Shown here one piece after another: positions 54,641 to 64,000 of a stretch of 64,000 nucleotides of DNA (position 1 is the first letter of the stretch; every line of letters begins with the position of its first letter). The DNA is from CBIHON01 sp966211965 (GTDB taxonomy: Bacteria > Pseudomonadota > Gammaproteobacteria > Burkholderiales > Burkholderiaceae_D). The stretch lies in the NCBI GenBank assembly GCA_966211965.1, contig CBIHON010000013.1:50650-114649 (forward strand), given 5' to 3'. The notes below the pieces were generated by a model. That model had not been told where the DNA came from, ran no database searches, and worked only from the letters and a program-made list of their open reading frames with translations. The position numbers and the translations under genes are program-made.

Positions 54641-55117
54641 ATCTTAAGTAGATGCAGATGCGCGAACAGCTTCCTCTCAATTAACGATATAAGGGTTAAG
54701 AAATGCGGAGAAAAAGCAATCAACAGACCTGAAAAATATATTTCCAGCTTGATAGCTCTTTGTAGCGTTTTTCACAAGATAACTCTTCTCTCAAAATTTG
54801 CAGCTACTCACTTGAGTAGTTGCGAAAAACGTCGCATCCTGACCGAAGAGCAGACAGGCAGGACATATATTCCGGGCGCCGCCGTTTGCAACTGTTGAAT
54901 GCCTACGTTTCAGCTTACGTAAAACAGCTTTCAACTTGCTTACAATGGCTTATCAATAGCGGGAGCAAAGATCAGCATACGGATGCCACAATGCACACAA
55001 GAGCTTGTGATGAATTTATGTTGCCGAAGGACAAGAAGTCACAACAAGTCCAGCGGTTCTATTAAAATACTTGCAGGGAGACTATAAAAATATCAAATTC
55101 CGAAACAGGCCCAAGCT
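54641..55117. other. AT-rich intergenic region between divergent operons
   Basis: No convincing gene. A 10-bp hairpin GCAGCTACTC-ACTT-GAGTAGTTGC (one G-T pair) lies at 54800-54823 and is operator-like. The stretch should hold the promoter of the putrescine operon that starts at 55118. The base composition differs clearly from the coding regions on both sides. Confidence 0.4.
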
Positions 55118-55891
55118 ATGTCTCGCCCCATCGTCATCGTCCCGTCCTGCACCCGCGACCTCGGTCACCACTCGTATTCGGTCGTGCAAATGAAATACTC
55201 CGACGCGGTATTTCTCGGCGCCGATTGCATGCCGCTGATATTGCCGGCGATGGGCAGCCAAATCGATTGGGAGGCAGTGCTGGGCGCCGCCGATGGCGTG
55301 ATGCTGACCGGCTCGGCATCCAACGTGCATCCCAGTCATTTTGGACAGGAGGTGCATGATCCTACGTTACCGCTCGATGCCGCGCGCGACGCCACCACCC
55401 TCCCCTTGATCCGGGCCGCAATAGCGCGGGGAATTCCGCTTCTGGCGATTTGCCGCGGCGCACAAGAGATCAATGTCGCGCTGGGCGGCAGCCTGCATCA
55501 GGCGGTGCACGAAGTGCCGGGCATGATGGATCATCGCGACGACGGCAACGCGCCGCTCGAACAGCAATACGGACCGGCACACCGCGTGACGATCGAACCC
55601 GGCGGCTGCATGGCGCAGATTCTCGGCGCCGGCGGCATCATGGTCAATTCGCTGCACGGCCAAGGCCTCGACAGGCTGGCCGAAGGCTTGCGTGTGGAAG
55701 CGCGGGCCGATGACGGTTTGGTCGAGGCCTACAGCATCGCCCATGCCCCAGGCTTTACGCTGGCCTTGCAATGGCATCCGGAATGGCGTGTTACTGAAAA
55801 TCCCGATTCAATCAAATTGTTCGCCGCATTCGGTGCGGCTTGCCGGCAATATCGATCACAGAAGCAAGGAGGCGCGCATGAAGACGTTTGA
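55118..55891 (+). CDS. puuD: gamma-glutamyl-GABA hydrolase (class I glutamine amidotransferase)
   Basis: A 257-residue class I amidotransferase of the PuuD/SpuA type, which releases GABA from gamma-glutamyl-GABA. The nucleophile Cys is in LLAICRGAQEINVALGGSL and the catalytic pair in LQWHPEW. The N-terminal GYSxxx-type segment and GVMLTGSASNVHP fit the subfamily. It opens a plus-strand operon with the ligase, an aminotransferase and a dehydrogenase for putrescine breakdown. The ribosome site before 55118 is weak. Confidence 0.9.
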   Translation: MSRPIVIVPSCTRDLGHHSYSVVQMKYSDAVFLGADCMPLILPAMGSQIDWEAVLGAADGVMLTGSASNVHPSHFGQEVHDPTLPLDAARDATTLPLIRAAIARGIPLLAICRGAQEINVALGGSLHQAVHEVPGMMDHRDDGNAPLEQQYGPAHRVTIEPGGCMAQILGAGGIMVNSLHGQGLDRLAEGLRVEARADDGLVEAYSIAHAPGFTLALQWHPEWRVTENPDSIKLFAAFGAACRQYRSQKQGGAHEDV

Positions 55892-55983
55892 ACCATGGGC
55901 GCGGCACGTGCCCTAGCGTCGCTCGACAGGACGCCAAACAACATCAAGAATAGTGTACGAGTCGCCAAACAAGAGAGAACATC

Positions 55984-57354
55984 ATGTCCTTACGCGAAAA
56001 CTTCACCTACAACGACATGGACCTGTGGCTGAATGAAAAGCGGGTCACTGAAATCGAATGCCTGGTGCCGGACTTGACCGGCGTTGCACGCGGCAAAATC
56101 CTGCCGCGCACCAAGTTCACCGAAGAGCGCGGCATGCGCATGCCGGAAGCTGTGCTCGGGATGACGGTCACCGGCAACTATCCAACCGATGACGCGGCGT
56201 ATGACCGTGCCATCTCGGCCACCGACCGCGACATGATCCTGCGCGCCGACCCCAACACCATCACGCTGGTGCCGTGGGCGATCGATCCAACCGCGCAGGT
56301 GATCCACGATTGCTTCTTCAGCGACGGCACGATGGTCGACTTCGCGCCGCGCACAGTACTGCGCCGGGTCCTGCAGTTGTATGCCGACAAAGGCTGGTCG
56401 CCGGTCGTCGCGCCCGAGCTGGAGTTCTACCTGACCGCCAAGAATACCGATCCGGACCTGCCCTTGCGCCCGCCGGTCGGACGCAGCGGCCGCGCCGAAA
56501 CCAGCCGCCAGATTTACAGCATCGATGCGGTCAATGACTTCGACCCGCTGTTCGAAGACATCTACGATTATTGCGAATTGATGCAGCTCGATGTCGACAC
56601 CCTGATCCATGAAATCGGCGCCGGTCAGATGGAAATCAACTTCCTGCACGGCGAACCGCTGGGCCTGGCTGATAAGGTGTTCTTCTTCAAACGCACCTTG
56701 CGCGAAGCGGCCTTGAAGCATGACATGTACGCCACCTTCATGGCCAAGCCGATGACCGGCGAACCCGGCTCAGCCATGCACATACATCAGAGCGTGGTCG
56801 ACACCAAGACCGGGCAGAATATTTTCAGCAACCCGGACGGCACGACGTCGATCCGGTTCGCGCACTACATCGGCGGCTTGCAGCGCTATATGCCGGCGGC
56901 GATGGCGATCGTGGCGCCCTACGTAAACTCGTATCGCCGCATCGTGCGCCACACCGCTGCGCCGATCAATATCCAGTGGGGCCGCGACAACCGCACCGTG
57001 GGATTTCGCGTGCCGGAAGCCGGACCGCAAGACCGGCGCATTGAAAACCGCGTGGTCGGCGCCGATGCCAACCCTTACCTGGCGCTGGCCGTCACGCTGG
57101 CATGCGGCTACCTCGGCATGACGGAACAATTGGAGCCGACGCCGATAACGGTCGATAGCGCCTATGACCTGGATTATCAACTGCCGCAAAGCCTGTCCGA
57201 AGCGCTCGACGGCCTGCGCGCCGAACACAAGCTGCGCTACGTATTGGGCGATCGCTTCATCGACGTGTATGCAGCGATCAAGGATCTGGAATATGCCGAG
57301 TTCATGCGGGTGATCAGCCCGTGGGAACGCGAGCACCTGCTGTTGCACGTGTAA
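55984..57354 (+). CDS. puuA: gamma-glutamylputrescine synthetase-like glutamine synthetase
   Basis: A 456-residue glutamine-synthetase family ligase. Blocks seen include PDLTGVARGKILPR, the ATP/metal site EIGAGQMEINFLHG, HIHQS, and the C-terminal NRTVGFRVPEAGPQDRRIENRVVGADANPYLALA. The lack of an adenylylation tyrosine region and the setting between PuuD-like and aminotransferase genes point to gamma-glutamylation of putrescine (PuuA/SpuB) rather than ammonia assimilation. GAGAGAAC precedes the start. Confidence 0.9.
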   Translation: MSLRENFTYNDMDLWLNEKRVTEIECLVPDLTGVARGKILPRTKFTEERGMRMPEAVLGMTVTGNYPTDDAAYDRAISATDRDMILRADPNTITLVPWAIDPTAQVIHDCFFSDGTMVDFAPRTVLRRVLQLYADKGWSPVVAPELEFYLTAKNTDPDLPLRPPVGRSGRAETSRQIYSIDAVNDFDPLFEDIYDYCELMQLDVDTLIHEIGAGQMEINFLHGEPLGLADKVFFFKRTLREAALKHDMYATFMAKPMTGEPGSAMHIHQSVVDTKTGQNIFSNPDGTTSIRFAHYIGGLQRYMPAAMAIVAPYVNSYRRIVRHTAAPINIQWGRDNRTVGFRVPEAGPQDRRIENRVVGADANPYLALAVTLACGYLGMTEQLEPTPITVDSAYDLDYQLPQSLSEALDGLRAEHKLRYVLGDRFIDVYAAIKDLEYAEFMRVISPWEREHLLLHV

Positions 57355-57385
57355 TCGAAAAGCGCAAAAAAACCGAAAGCCGATC

Positions 57386-58831
57386 ATGCATCCAGACACA
57401 CGCGCCCCCGCGGCAATCACCGCGCCTCCGCCCCCCGAACGGCAAGCGCAAGTCGATACCCGCGCGATCCAGCAACTCGACAGTGCGCATTATCTGCACC
57501 CCTTCACCGACTTCAAATCGCTTGCCGGCCATGGGGCGCGGGTGATGGTCAAGGGCGACGGCATTTACCTCTGGGATTCGGAAGGCAAGCGCCTGATCGA
57601 CGGCATGTCGGGTCTGTGGTGCGTCAATGCCGGCTATGGCCGCAGCAGCATTGCCGATGCGGTGCATGCGCAAATGCAGCAACTGCCTTTTTACAACAGC
57701 TTTTTCCAGACCACCAACCTGCCGGCAGTGCAACTGGCGGCCGTGCTGGCCGACATTTCGCCGCCGCAGTTCCAGCACGTCTTCTTCACCGGCTCCGGCT
57801 CCGAAGGCAACGACACCATCGTGCGCATGGTGCGCCGCTACTGGGATCTGCAAGGCCAGCCCGAGCGCCAGGTCATCATCAGTCGCCACAACGCCTATCA
57901 CGGCAGCACGATGGCCGGCGCCTCGCTGGGCGGAATGTCCTACATGCATGCGCAAGGCGGCCTGCCTATTCCCGGTATCGCGCACATCGGACAGCCGTAT
58001 TACCTGGAAGGCGGCAAGGGCAGGACGCCGGAAGAATTCGGGCTGGAAGCGGCGTCGTGGCTGGAGCAGAAAATCCTCGAGGTCGGCGCCGGCAAGGTGG
58101 CCGCGTTCATCGGCGAACCGGTCCAGGGCGCGGGCGGCGTGATCATCCCGCCGTCGACCTATTGGCCGGAAATCCAACGCATCTGCGACAGGTACGGCAT
58201 CCTGCTGGTGACCGATGAAGTGATTTGCGGTTTCGGGCGCCTGGGCCATTGGTTCGGCTGTGAATACTTCGGCATCAAACCCGACCTGATGACCTTTGCC
58301 AAGGGCGTGACGTCCGGCTACGTGCCGCTGGGCGGCGTGATGGTAGGCGACCGCGTGGCCGAGGTCTTGATAGAAAAAGGCGGCGATTTCAACCACGGCT
58401 TCACCTATTCCGGCCATCCGGTGGCATGCGCCGCAGCATTGGAAAACATCCGCATCCTGCGCGCCGAAAAACTGGTCGAGCAGGTGCGCGACGATACCGG
58501 CCCCTACCTGAAGCGGAAATTCGAAGCGCTGGCCGAGCATCCGCTGGTTGGCATGGCAGAAACCGCCGGCTTCGTAGCCGGCCTGGTGCTGGTGAAGAAA
58601 AAGGCCGCCGATGTGCATGACTGCGAATTGTTCGCGCCGGAAGCGGATGTGGGCATGATCTGCCGCGGCCACATGTTCGGCAACGGCATGATCATGCGCG
58701 CGGTCGGCAACCGCATGATCATTGCGCCGCCGCTGGTGATGACGCCCGCGCAAATCGATGAGATGACGGGCCTGATTCGCGACTGTCTCGACAAGACCCT
58801 GACCGACCTGAAGCAGCGAGGATTGATGTAA
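57386..58831 (+). CDS. spuC: putrescine/omega-amino acid:pyruvate aminotransferase (SpuC-like)
   Basis: A 481-residue class III PLP aminotransferase. Substrate and cofactor motifs: FFTGSGSEGNDTIVR, RHNAYHGSTMAGASLGG, EPVQGAGGVIIPP, LLVTDEVICGFGR and the PLP lysine in TFAKGVTSGYVPLGG. In this operon it replaces the oxidase PuuB of E. coli, as in the Pseudomonas spu pathway, converting putrescine or gamma-glutamylputrescine to the aldehyde with pyruvate as acceptor. It begins 31 bases after the ligase gene. Confidence 0.88.
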   Translation: MHPDTRAPAAITAPPPPERQAQVDTRAIQQLDSAHYLHPFTDFKSLAGHGARVMVKGDGIYLWDSEGKRLIDGMSGLWCVNAGYGRSSIADAVHAQMQQLPFYNSFFQTTNLPAVQLAAVLADISPPQFQHVFFTGSGSEGNDTIVRMVRRYWDLQGQPERQVIISRHNAYHGSTMAGASLGGMSYMHAQGGLPIPGIAHIGQPYYLEGGKGRTPEEFGLEAASWLEQKILEVGAGKVAAFIGEPVQGAGGVIIPPSTYWPEIQRICDRYGILLVTDEVICGFGRLGHWFGCEYFGIKPDLMTFAKGVTSGYVPLGGVMVGDRVAEVLIEKGGDFNHGFTYSGHPVACAAALENIRILRAEKLVEQVRDDTGPYLKRKFEALAEHPLVGMAETAGFVAGLVLVKKKAADVHDCELFAPEADVGMICRGHMFGNGMIMRAVGNRMIIAPPLVMTPAQIDEMTGLIRDCLDKTLTDLKQRGLM

Positions 58832-58896
58832 GAGCAATGCGCGCTTGCTCGCCTTGAAACTTAATTTACGCAGCCCCGTAGTCTGGAAAGCACATC

Positions 58897-60390
58897 ATGG
58901 AACATCAAAAAATCGATTGGCACGCACGCGCTGCAGGATTGCAAGCCGACGGCCGGGCGCATATCGACGGAAGGCGGACCGATGCGCGCTCCGGTGCGGT
59001 ATTCGACTGCATCTCACCCATCAATGGCCGCAAGCTGGCCGATGTGGCGCGCTGCGTTGCCGAAGATATCGATGACGCCGTGTCTGCCGCACGCAATGCA
59101 TTCGAGGATCGCCGTTGGGCCGGCTTGGCGCCGGCGGTGCGCAAGCGCACGCTGATCCGGTTCGCCGACCTGATCGCCCGATATGGCGACGAACTTGCCC
59201 TGCTGGAAACACTCGACATGGGCAAGCCGATCAGGCACAGCCGCAGCGTCGACGTGGCGGCAACCGCCAATTGCATCCGCTGGTACGGCGAGGCGGTGGA
59301 CAAGCTATACGACCAAATCGCCCCGACCGCCGACACCAGCCTGGCCCTGATCACGCGCGAGCCGGTCGGCGTGGTAGCGGCCATCGTGCCGTGGAATTAT
59401 CCGATGATCATGGCCGCCTGGAAAATCGCGCCGGCGCTCGCGGCCGGCAACAGCGTCGTGTTGAAGCCATCGGAAAAATCCCCGCTCAGCGCCTTGCGCC
59501 TGGCCGACATCGCGCTGAAAGCAGGCCTGCCGCCGGGCGTATTCAGCGTGGTGCCGGGCTACGGCAATGAAGCCGGCAGCGCGCTGGCATTGCACATGGA
59601 TGTCGACTGCCTCGGCTTTACCGGCTCGACGCGGGTCGGCAAGCAGATCATGCAGTATGCCGGCCAATCCAACCTGAAGCGCGTATGGACCGAATTGGGC
59701 GGCAAGTCGCCCAATATCGTCTGCGCCGATTGTCCCGACCTGAATGCCGCGGTACGCGCCGCGGTCGGTTCGATCTACTTCAACCAGGGTGAAAGCTGCA
59801 ACGCACCCTCGCGCCTGTTTGTCGAGGCGACGATCAAGGATCGCTTCCTGGAAAAAGCACTGGCGATGGTGCCTGATTTCCAGCCCGGCGATCCCTTGGA
59901 CGAAACGACCGTGATGGGAGCGATCGTGGACCGCACCCAATTGAACACGGTGCTGGGCTTCATTGAATCCGGCAAGGCGGAAGGCGCGCAATTATTGGCC
60001 GGCGGCGAACAGGTGCGCATCGAGAGCGGCGGATTTTACGTCGCGCCGACCTTGTTCGACCGGGTCGACGGCACGATGAAGATCGCGCGCGAAGAGATTT
60101 TCGGGCCGGTGTTGTCGGTGCTCTCTTTCAGCGACATCGAGGAAGCGATCCGGCAGGCCAATGCCACGCCCTATGGCCTGCAAGCCGCGGTGTGGACCGC
60201 GGATCTCCGCAAAGCACATCAAACGGCACGCGCGTTGCGGGCCGGCACGGTGCATGTGAACCAGTATGACGAAGACGACATCACGGTGCCATTCGGCGGC
60301 TATAAGCAATCGGGCAACGGGCGCGACAAATCCTTGCACGCCATCGACAAGTACACCGAACTGAAAACCACCTGGATCAAGATCAGCTGA
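58897..60390 (+). CDS. puuC: gamma-glutamyl-gamma-aminobutyraldehyde dehydrogenase
   Basis: A 497-residue NAD(P)-dependent aldehyde dehydrogenase. Motifs: PWNYPMIMAAWKIAPALAAG, GFTGSTRVGKQI, the general-base Glu in TELGGKSPNIV and the catalytic Cys in NQGESCNAPSR, followed by EIFGPVLSV. It oxidises the aldehyde made by the aminotransferase; the acid then goes to the PuuD-like hydrolase. Last gene of the operon, 65 bases after the aminotransferase. Confidence 0.9.
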   Translation: MEHQKIDWHARAAGLQADGRAHIDGRRTDARSGAVFDCISPINGRKLADVARCVAEDIDDAVSAARNAFEDRRWAGLAPAVRKRTLIRFADLIARYGDELALLETLDMGKPIRHSRSVDVAATANCIRWYGEAVDKLYDQIAPTADTSLALITREPVGVVAAIVPWNYPMIMAAWKIAPALAAGNSVVLKPSEKSPLSALRLADIALKAGLPPGVFSVVPGYGNEAGSALALHMDVDCLGFTGSTRVGKQIMQYAGQSNLKRVWTELGGKSPNIVCADCPDLNAAVRAAVGSIYFNQGESCNAPSRLFVEATIKDRFLEKALAMVPDFQPGDPLDETTVMGAIVDRTQLNTVLGFIESGKAEGAQLLAGGEQVRIESGGFYVAPTLFDRVDGTMKIAREEIFGPVLSVLSFSDIEEAIRQANATPYGLQAAVWTADLRKAHQTARALRAGTVHVNQYDEDDITVPFGGYKQSGNGRDKSLHAIDKYTELKTTWIKIS

Positions 60391-60531
60391 GAAGCTGCCG
60401 CCATCACAGGCTCCAACTACCTTCAGGAAAACCTTGCACTGAAAAAGTCTTTCGCCCTGAACAAACGAGCCAATGCCGTATCTGATACATCACTGGACTT
60501 GAAGGATGAATTAGGTCAGAGAGGCAAATTG

Positions 60532-63500
60532 ATGAGATCCGGGCGCATTCAAAATCTGATAGCTGGCTTTCTATCTTTACTGGGAATAAGTGCCATTGCC
60601 GGCTGGATATTTCATGTGCCCTGGATGATCCAGATTCATCCAGACTTTGTCGGCATGACCTTCAATACCGGACTGTGCTTCATACTGACGGGCATCGCCA
60701 TCCTTTCTCCTGATTTATGGATTCGCCACTATTCCCATGTCCAGAAAGGAATTGGATGGTTTCTCATCCTTCTTGCGACAGTCGTGCTGGCCGAAACGGT
60801 ATTCAACCTCGATCTCGTAGTTGACTTTCCATCATTTTTTCAATGGCTGGGAGACGACAATCGCTGGCCAGGGAGAATGGCGCCCAACACATGCATAGGA
60901 TTTATCCTCGCCGGCACGGTTCTCATTCAGGCGCAGCATGTTCAGACGCGAACAGCCGGCCTTGTCATTCAAGTCGCCACGCTTGCCTTGCTCCTGGTCG
61001 GTTTGAGCGGCATAGTGGGTTACTCTCTGAAACTCGAATCCTTCTATTCGTGGTTCCATGCGGGCCGAATGGCAATCCATACCGCAATCGGAATGGCACT
61101 GGCTGGAGTGGCTTTCTGGTTGGGTTGGTACCGTGCGGAATGGCATCAAAAGCGAAATCATTTATTTAGTGACGATGAACGGATCAGCTTCCTGGGAGGC
61201 GCAATCCTTGTCACTTTTGTATTTACCACCGGGCTGGCTGGATTTACTGCTTACCAAGGGACTCTTGACAAGGCGTTGCGCAGCAGTCTGAGGTTGTCGC
61301 TGGAACACCAGGTTTCCACCTTCCAGATTCTCGTCGACCAAGCCGTAAGCAGGACAGAAAGCACCGCACACCGTCCGGGTATGGTCAGATACATGAATGA
61401 GCTTACGACAAATTCGCAAGATATCTCGGCGATAAACCACTTGAGAGAAATTGCGGATAACGTCGTTACAGCAGGCTTCTCTGGCATCGCCTTGTATGAT
61501 AGGAGCGGCCGGGAATTGGTACGGTCGGGAAGATTCGTGCAGGCCCCGGACATGTCGGTCGATTTAAGAATGCACATTCCTGCATGGTTGCTTTGGGACG
61601 GAGCGCTATACCTGAATGCCAGGTCCGCGATAGTTCATAACGGGACCGAAATAGGCACTCTTGTCGCAGAACAACCTTTGCCGCTCATTACGAAGATTCT
61701 CTCTAAAAACTATAACTATGGGGAGACCGGCGAAATACGTGTCTGCAGAGGACAGGAAGACCGGCTGCAGTGCTTTCCGCACCGTTTCAAAGACAAGGTC
61801 GAGACGACATCGCGCTACAATCAGGAAGGAAAATTGCTGCCGGCAAGTTACGCGGTCGATGGAAGAACCGGCATTATCGAAGCGCGGGATTACGGTGATC
61901 ATAATGTCGTCGCAGCCTATGCTCCCATCAACCAGCATGGCCTGGGCATGGTGGCGAAACAGGATACTGAAGAATTCTATCTGCCGCTGCGAGGTCAGAT
62001 TCAACGGCTCATCCCTTTGCTGGTCTTATCCATTATGACGGGAGTAATACTATTGCGCTCCCAGCTCAGACCGATCGTAAGAAAAATGCTGGTTTCGGAA
62101 GACGCGCTATCTCACGAAAAAGAACGATTGCGCGTCACCCTCGAATCCATCGGCGATGGGGTTATCACAACAGATACGGATGAGCGCGTTACCTACTTGA
62201 ACCCTGTCGCCGAAACGATGACAGGCTGGCGGACTCAGGAAGCTAAAGGTCTGCCACTATCCGAGGTATTCCGTATCGTTCATGAGGAAACACGGCATGT
62301 TGCCAAGAACCCGGTGGAAGCCATATTGCATGGACACAAGCTTGCCAAACTCCCCAATCATACCGTTCTGATTCGACGCGATGGGGCCGAATGTGCGATA
62401 GAAGACGCGGCAACCCCTATCCTGAACCAGGACAAAAAAATTATCGGTGTCGTGCTGGTGTTTCATGACGTCACGGCAGCTCGCAAGATGACGGCGGAAA
62501 TCTCTTATCAGGCAACACACGATGCGTTGACGGGCCTCTTGAACCGTCGCGAATTCGAGCGCCGGCTGAGTCAGTCTTTGCAAAGCGGGCACAGGGAGGG
62601 GAAAAGGCATGCCCTGCTGTATCTCGATCTCGACCAGTTCAAAGTGGTGAACGATACGTGCGGACATGTTGCCGGCGATGAATTACTGCGGCAATTGACG
62701 ACCGTATTGCTTAAGCACACGCGTCAAAACGATGCCTTGGCGCGCCTTGGAGGAGATGAATTCGGCGTGCTGCTGGATAGCTGCCCTCCTGATGTCAGCC
62801 TGGATATCGCTGAAGCTCTGCGCAATGCCGTATGTAATTTTCGTTTCGCCTGGCAGAACAAAACATTTTCTATTGGTGCAAGTATCGGCTTGGTCAATTT
62901 CGGCGATGGCGGTCTTTCTCTTGAAAATATTCTCAGCGCCGCCGACGCCGCCTGCTACGTTGCCAAAGACAGGGGACGCAACCGCATCCATGTCTATTAT
63001 GCGGAAGACACCGACCTGGTGAAGCGCTATGGCGAGATGAGTTGGATAAGCCGTATCCAGGCTGCGCTGGATGAAAACCGTTTCATGCTTTACACGCAAA
63101 AAACAGTGGCAATCGGCGCCAACAAGGAAGATGGAGATCATCATGAAGTATTGATTCGAATGCGCGACGAAACGGGCGACCTCGTTCTGCCGATGGCATT
63201 CATTCCGGCTGCGGAACGCTACAATTTGATGCCCGCCCTGGACCGCTGGGTCATCCAGACGGCTTTCGCGCAATATGCCAAAGACAGGAAGCATGGCCGC
63301 ATGATCCGGATGCGCGCCATCAATCTTTCCGGCGCTTCCATCGGCGCCCCGCACCTTTTGGCATTCATTCGAAAACAGTTCGAAGTATTTCAGGTTCCGC
63401 CTGAAATTATCTGCTTTGAAGTCACGGAAACATCGGCAATTGCCAACCTGAGCCAGGCCGCGATACTGATTCGGGATTTGAAAGCTCTGGGATGCCGTTT

Positions 63501-63774
63501 TGCGCTCGATGATTTCGGCAGCGGCATGTCTTCGTTCGCTTACCTGAAGCATTTGCCGGTCGATTTCCTGAAAATCGACGGCAGCTTCGTCAAAGACATG
63601 ATCGACGATCCGATTGACCGCGCCATGGTGGAGGCCATCAACAATATCGGTCATGTGATGGGAATCCAGACCATAGCGGAATTCGTCAGCAACAAGGAAA
63701 TTCTGGAGGCATTGGAACAGATCGGCGTCGATTTTGCGCAAGGCTTTGGTATCGAAGAACCGATACCGATATGA
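60532..63774 (+). CDS. membrane PAS-GGDEF-EAL cyclic-di-GMP protein
   Basis: A 1080-residue sensor for cyclic di-GMP turnover. About seven hydrophobic segments lie in residues 10-220 (a MASE-like block), then a periplasmic sensory region (about 240-480), a membrane segment (LIPLLVLSIMTGVILL), a PAS domain (about 530-640), GGDEF (about 655-815) with intact LGGDEFGV near residue 740, and EAL (about 835-1075). The EAL signature reads EVLIR, satisfying E-x-L-x-R, with DDFGSG, KIDG and GFGIEEP present, so both activities may be retained. No classic RxxD inhibitory site was confirmed. I start at the ATG at 60532 (AGAGG upstream); an earlier TTG is unlikely. Confidence 0.9.
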   Translation: MRSGRIQNLIAGFLSLLGISAIAGWIFHVPWMIQIHPDFVGMTFNTGLCFILTGIAILSPDLWIRHYSHVQKGIGWFLILLATVVLAETVFNLDLVVDFPSFFQWLGDDNRWPGRMAPNTCIGFILAGTVLIQAQHVQTRTAGLVIQVATLALLLVGLSGIVGYSLKLESFYSWFHAGRMAIHTAIGMALAGVAFWLGWYRAEWHQKRNHLFSDDERISFLGGAILVTFVFTTGLAGFTAYQGTLDKALRSSLRLSLEHQVSTFQILVDQAVSRTESTAHRPGMVRYMNELTTNSQDISAINHLREIADNVVTAGFSGIALYDRSGRELVRSGRFVQAPDMSVDLRMHIPAWLLWDGALYLNARSAIVHNGTEIGTLVAEQPLPLITKILSKNYNYGETGEIRVCRGQEDRLQCFPHRFKDKVETTSRYNQEGKLLPASYAVDGRTGIIEARDYGDHNVVAAYAPINQHGLGMVAKQDTEEFYLPLRGQIQRLIPLLVLSIMTGVILLRSQLRPIVRKMLVSEDALSHEKERLRVTLESIGDGVITTDTDERVTYLNPVAETMTGWRTQEAKGLPLSEVFRIVHEETRHVAKNPVEAILHGHKLAKLPNHTVLIRRDGAECAIEDAATPILNQDKKIIGVVLVFHDVTAARKMTAEISYQATHDALTGLLNRREFERRLSQSLQSGHREGKRHALLYLDLDQFKVVNDTCGHVAGDELLRQLTTVLLKHTRQNDALARLGGDEFGVLLDSCPPDVSLDIAEALRNAVCNFRFAWQNKTFSIGASIGLVNFGDGGLSLENILSAADAACYVAKDRGRNRIHVYYAEDTDLVKRYGEMSWISRIQAALDENRFMLYTQKTVAIGANKEDGDHHEVLIRMRDETGDLVLPMAFIPAAERYNLMPALDRWVIQTAFAQYAKDRKHGRMIRMRAINLSGASIGAPHLLAFIRKQFEVFQVPPEIICFEVTETSAIANLSQAAILIRDLKALGCRFALDDFGSGMSSFAYLKHLPVDFLKIDGSFVKDMIDDPIDRAMVEAINNIGHVMGIQTIAEFVSNKEILEALEQIGVDFAQGFGIEEPIPI

Positions 63775-63828
63775 AAAATATAAAGGCTCATGGAGGCAAC
63801 TTCGCTCCAATGAAAAACGTTTTCGCTA

Positions 63829-63953
63829 TCTAGAGCATTTTTAGCCTGACCGTGCGGAGTCAAGGTCAGGCCGAGGAGCGGACGCGTACAGGCGTACGCC
63901 GAGCACCGGAGACCTGCGATTGGCCCATACGGTCAGGCTAAAAATGCTCTAGA
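63829..63953. repeat. palindromic repeat family A, copy 3
   Basis: 125 bases, nearly identical to copy 1 at 18675-18799 with the same ends and inner dyad. It follows the GGDEF-EAL gene by 54 bases. Confidence 0.75.
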
Positions 63954-64000
63954 GCGGTTCGCGATTTAATGTAAGGTGTAGCCGCAATGCTTGAACCAGC
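63954..64000. other. window end, no gene called
   Basis: An ATG at 63987 with AAGGTG upstream might open a gene that continues beyond the window, but only four codons are visible. Confidence 0.2.

Noticed and set aside
54397..54723. 108-codon minus-strand frame upstream of the PKS
   Set aside because: It runs through repeat B copy 3 and AT-rich promoter DNA and has no ribosome site.
63987..64000. Start of a further gene at the window end
   Set aside because: Only four codons and a mediocre ribosome site are visible.

Overview
The window looks like a chromosomal segment of a GC-rich betaproteobacterium. Gene content and protein style point to Burkholderiales, most likely Oxalobacteraceae (Herbaspirillum/Noviherbaspirillum-like); this placement is inference from family resemblance, not from a database search. 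No rRNA, tRNA, CRISPR array or transposase gene was seen. Two families of short palindromic dispersed repeats, three copies each, punctuate the intergenic regions.

Left part (1-17.1 kb): an FNR-type oxygen regulator and a small PAS protein. Next is a three-gene minus-strand signalling operon (CheB-CheR-PAS fusion, PAS histidine kinase, LuxR-type response regulator). A perfect FNR box and an intrinsic terminator lie upstream of it and may delimit a small RNA. A LysR regulator then diverges from an azoreductase-pirin-DoxX electrophile/quinone-stress operon. An alpha-2-macroglobulin-like lipoprotein with a thioester motif follows, preceded by a translationally coupled 57-codon ORF and followed by an ECF sigma factor and its membrane partner.

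Centre (17.3-54.3 kb, all minus strand): a putative TIM-barrel secreted protein, a TonB-like protein, and an operon of LolA-like protein, ABC ATPase, FtsX-type permease, outer-membrane barrel and TonB-dependent receptor. Next come exbB-exbD-tonB with a HupE-type metal permease and a short relic of a thioester-reductase domain. An operon of YcnI-type copper-binding protein, a second TonB-dependent receptor and two GMC oxidoreductases follows. The region ends with a 16-kb assembly line: FAAL-ACP-KS-AT-DH-KR-ACP polyketide synthase, a Cy*-A(Cys)-T-TE NRPS and a Cy-A(Cys)-T-R NRPS. Read together, this region most resembles a biosynthesis and uptake locus for a thiazoline-type lipo-metallophore. 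A copper or other non-iron metal link is suggested by YcnI and HupE. It is the most interesting part of the window.

Right part (55.1-64 kb): a gamma-glutamylated putrescine catabolic operon (PuuD-like hydrolase, PuuA-like ligase, SpuC-like aminotransferase, PuuC-like dehydrogenase). It is followed by a large membrane-bound PAS-GGDEF-EAL protein and another copy of the first repeat family.
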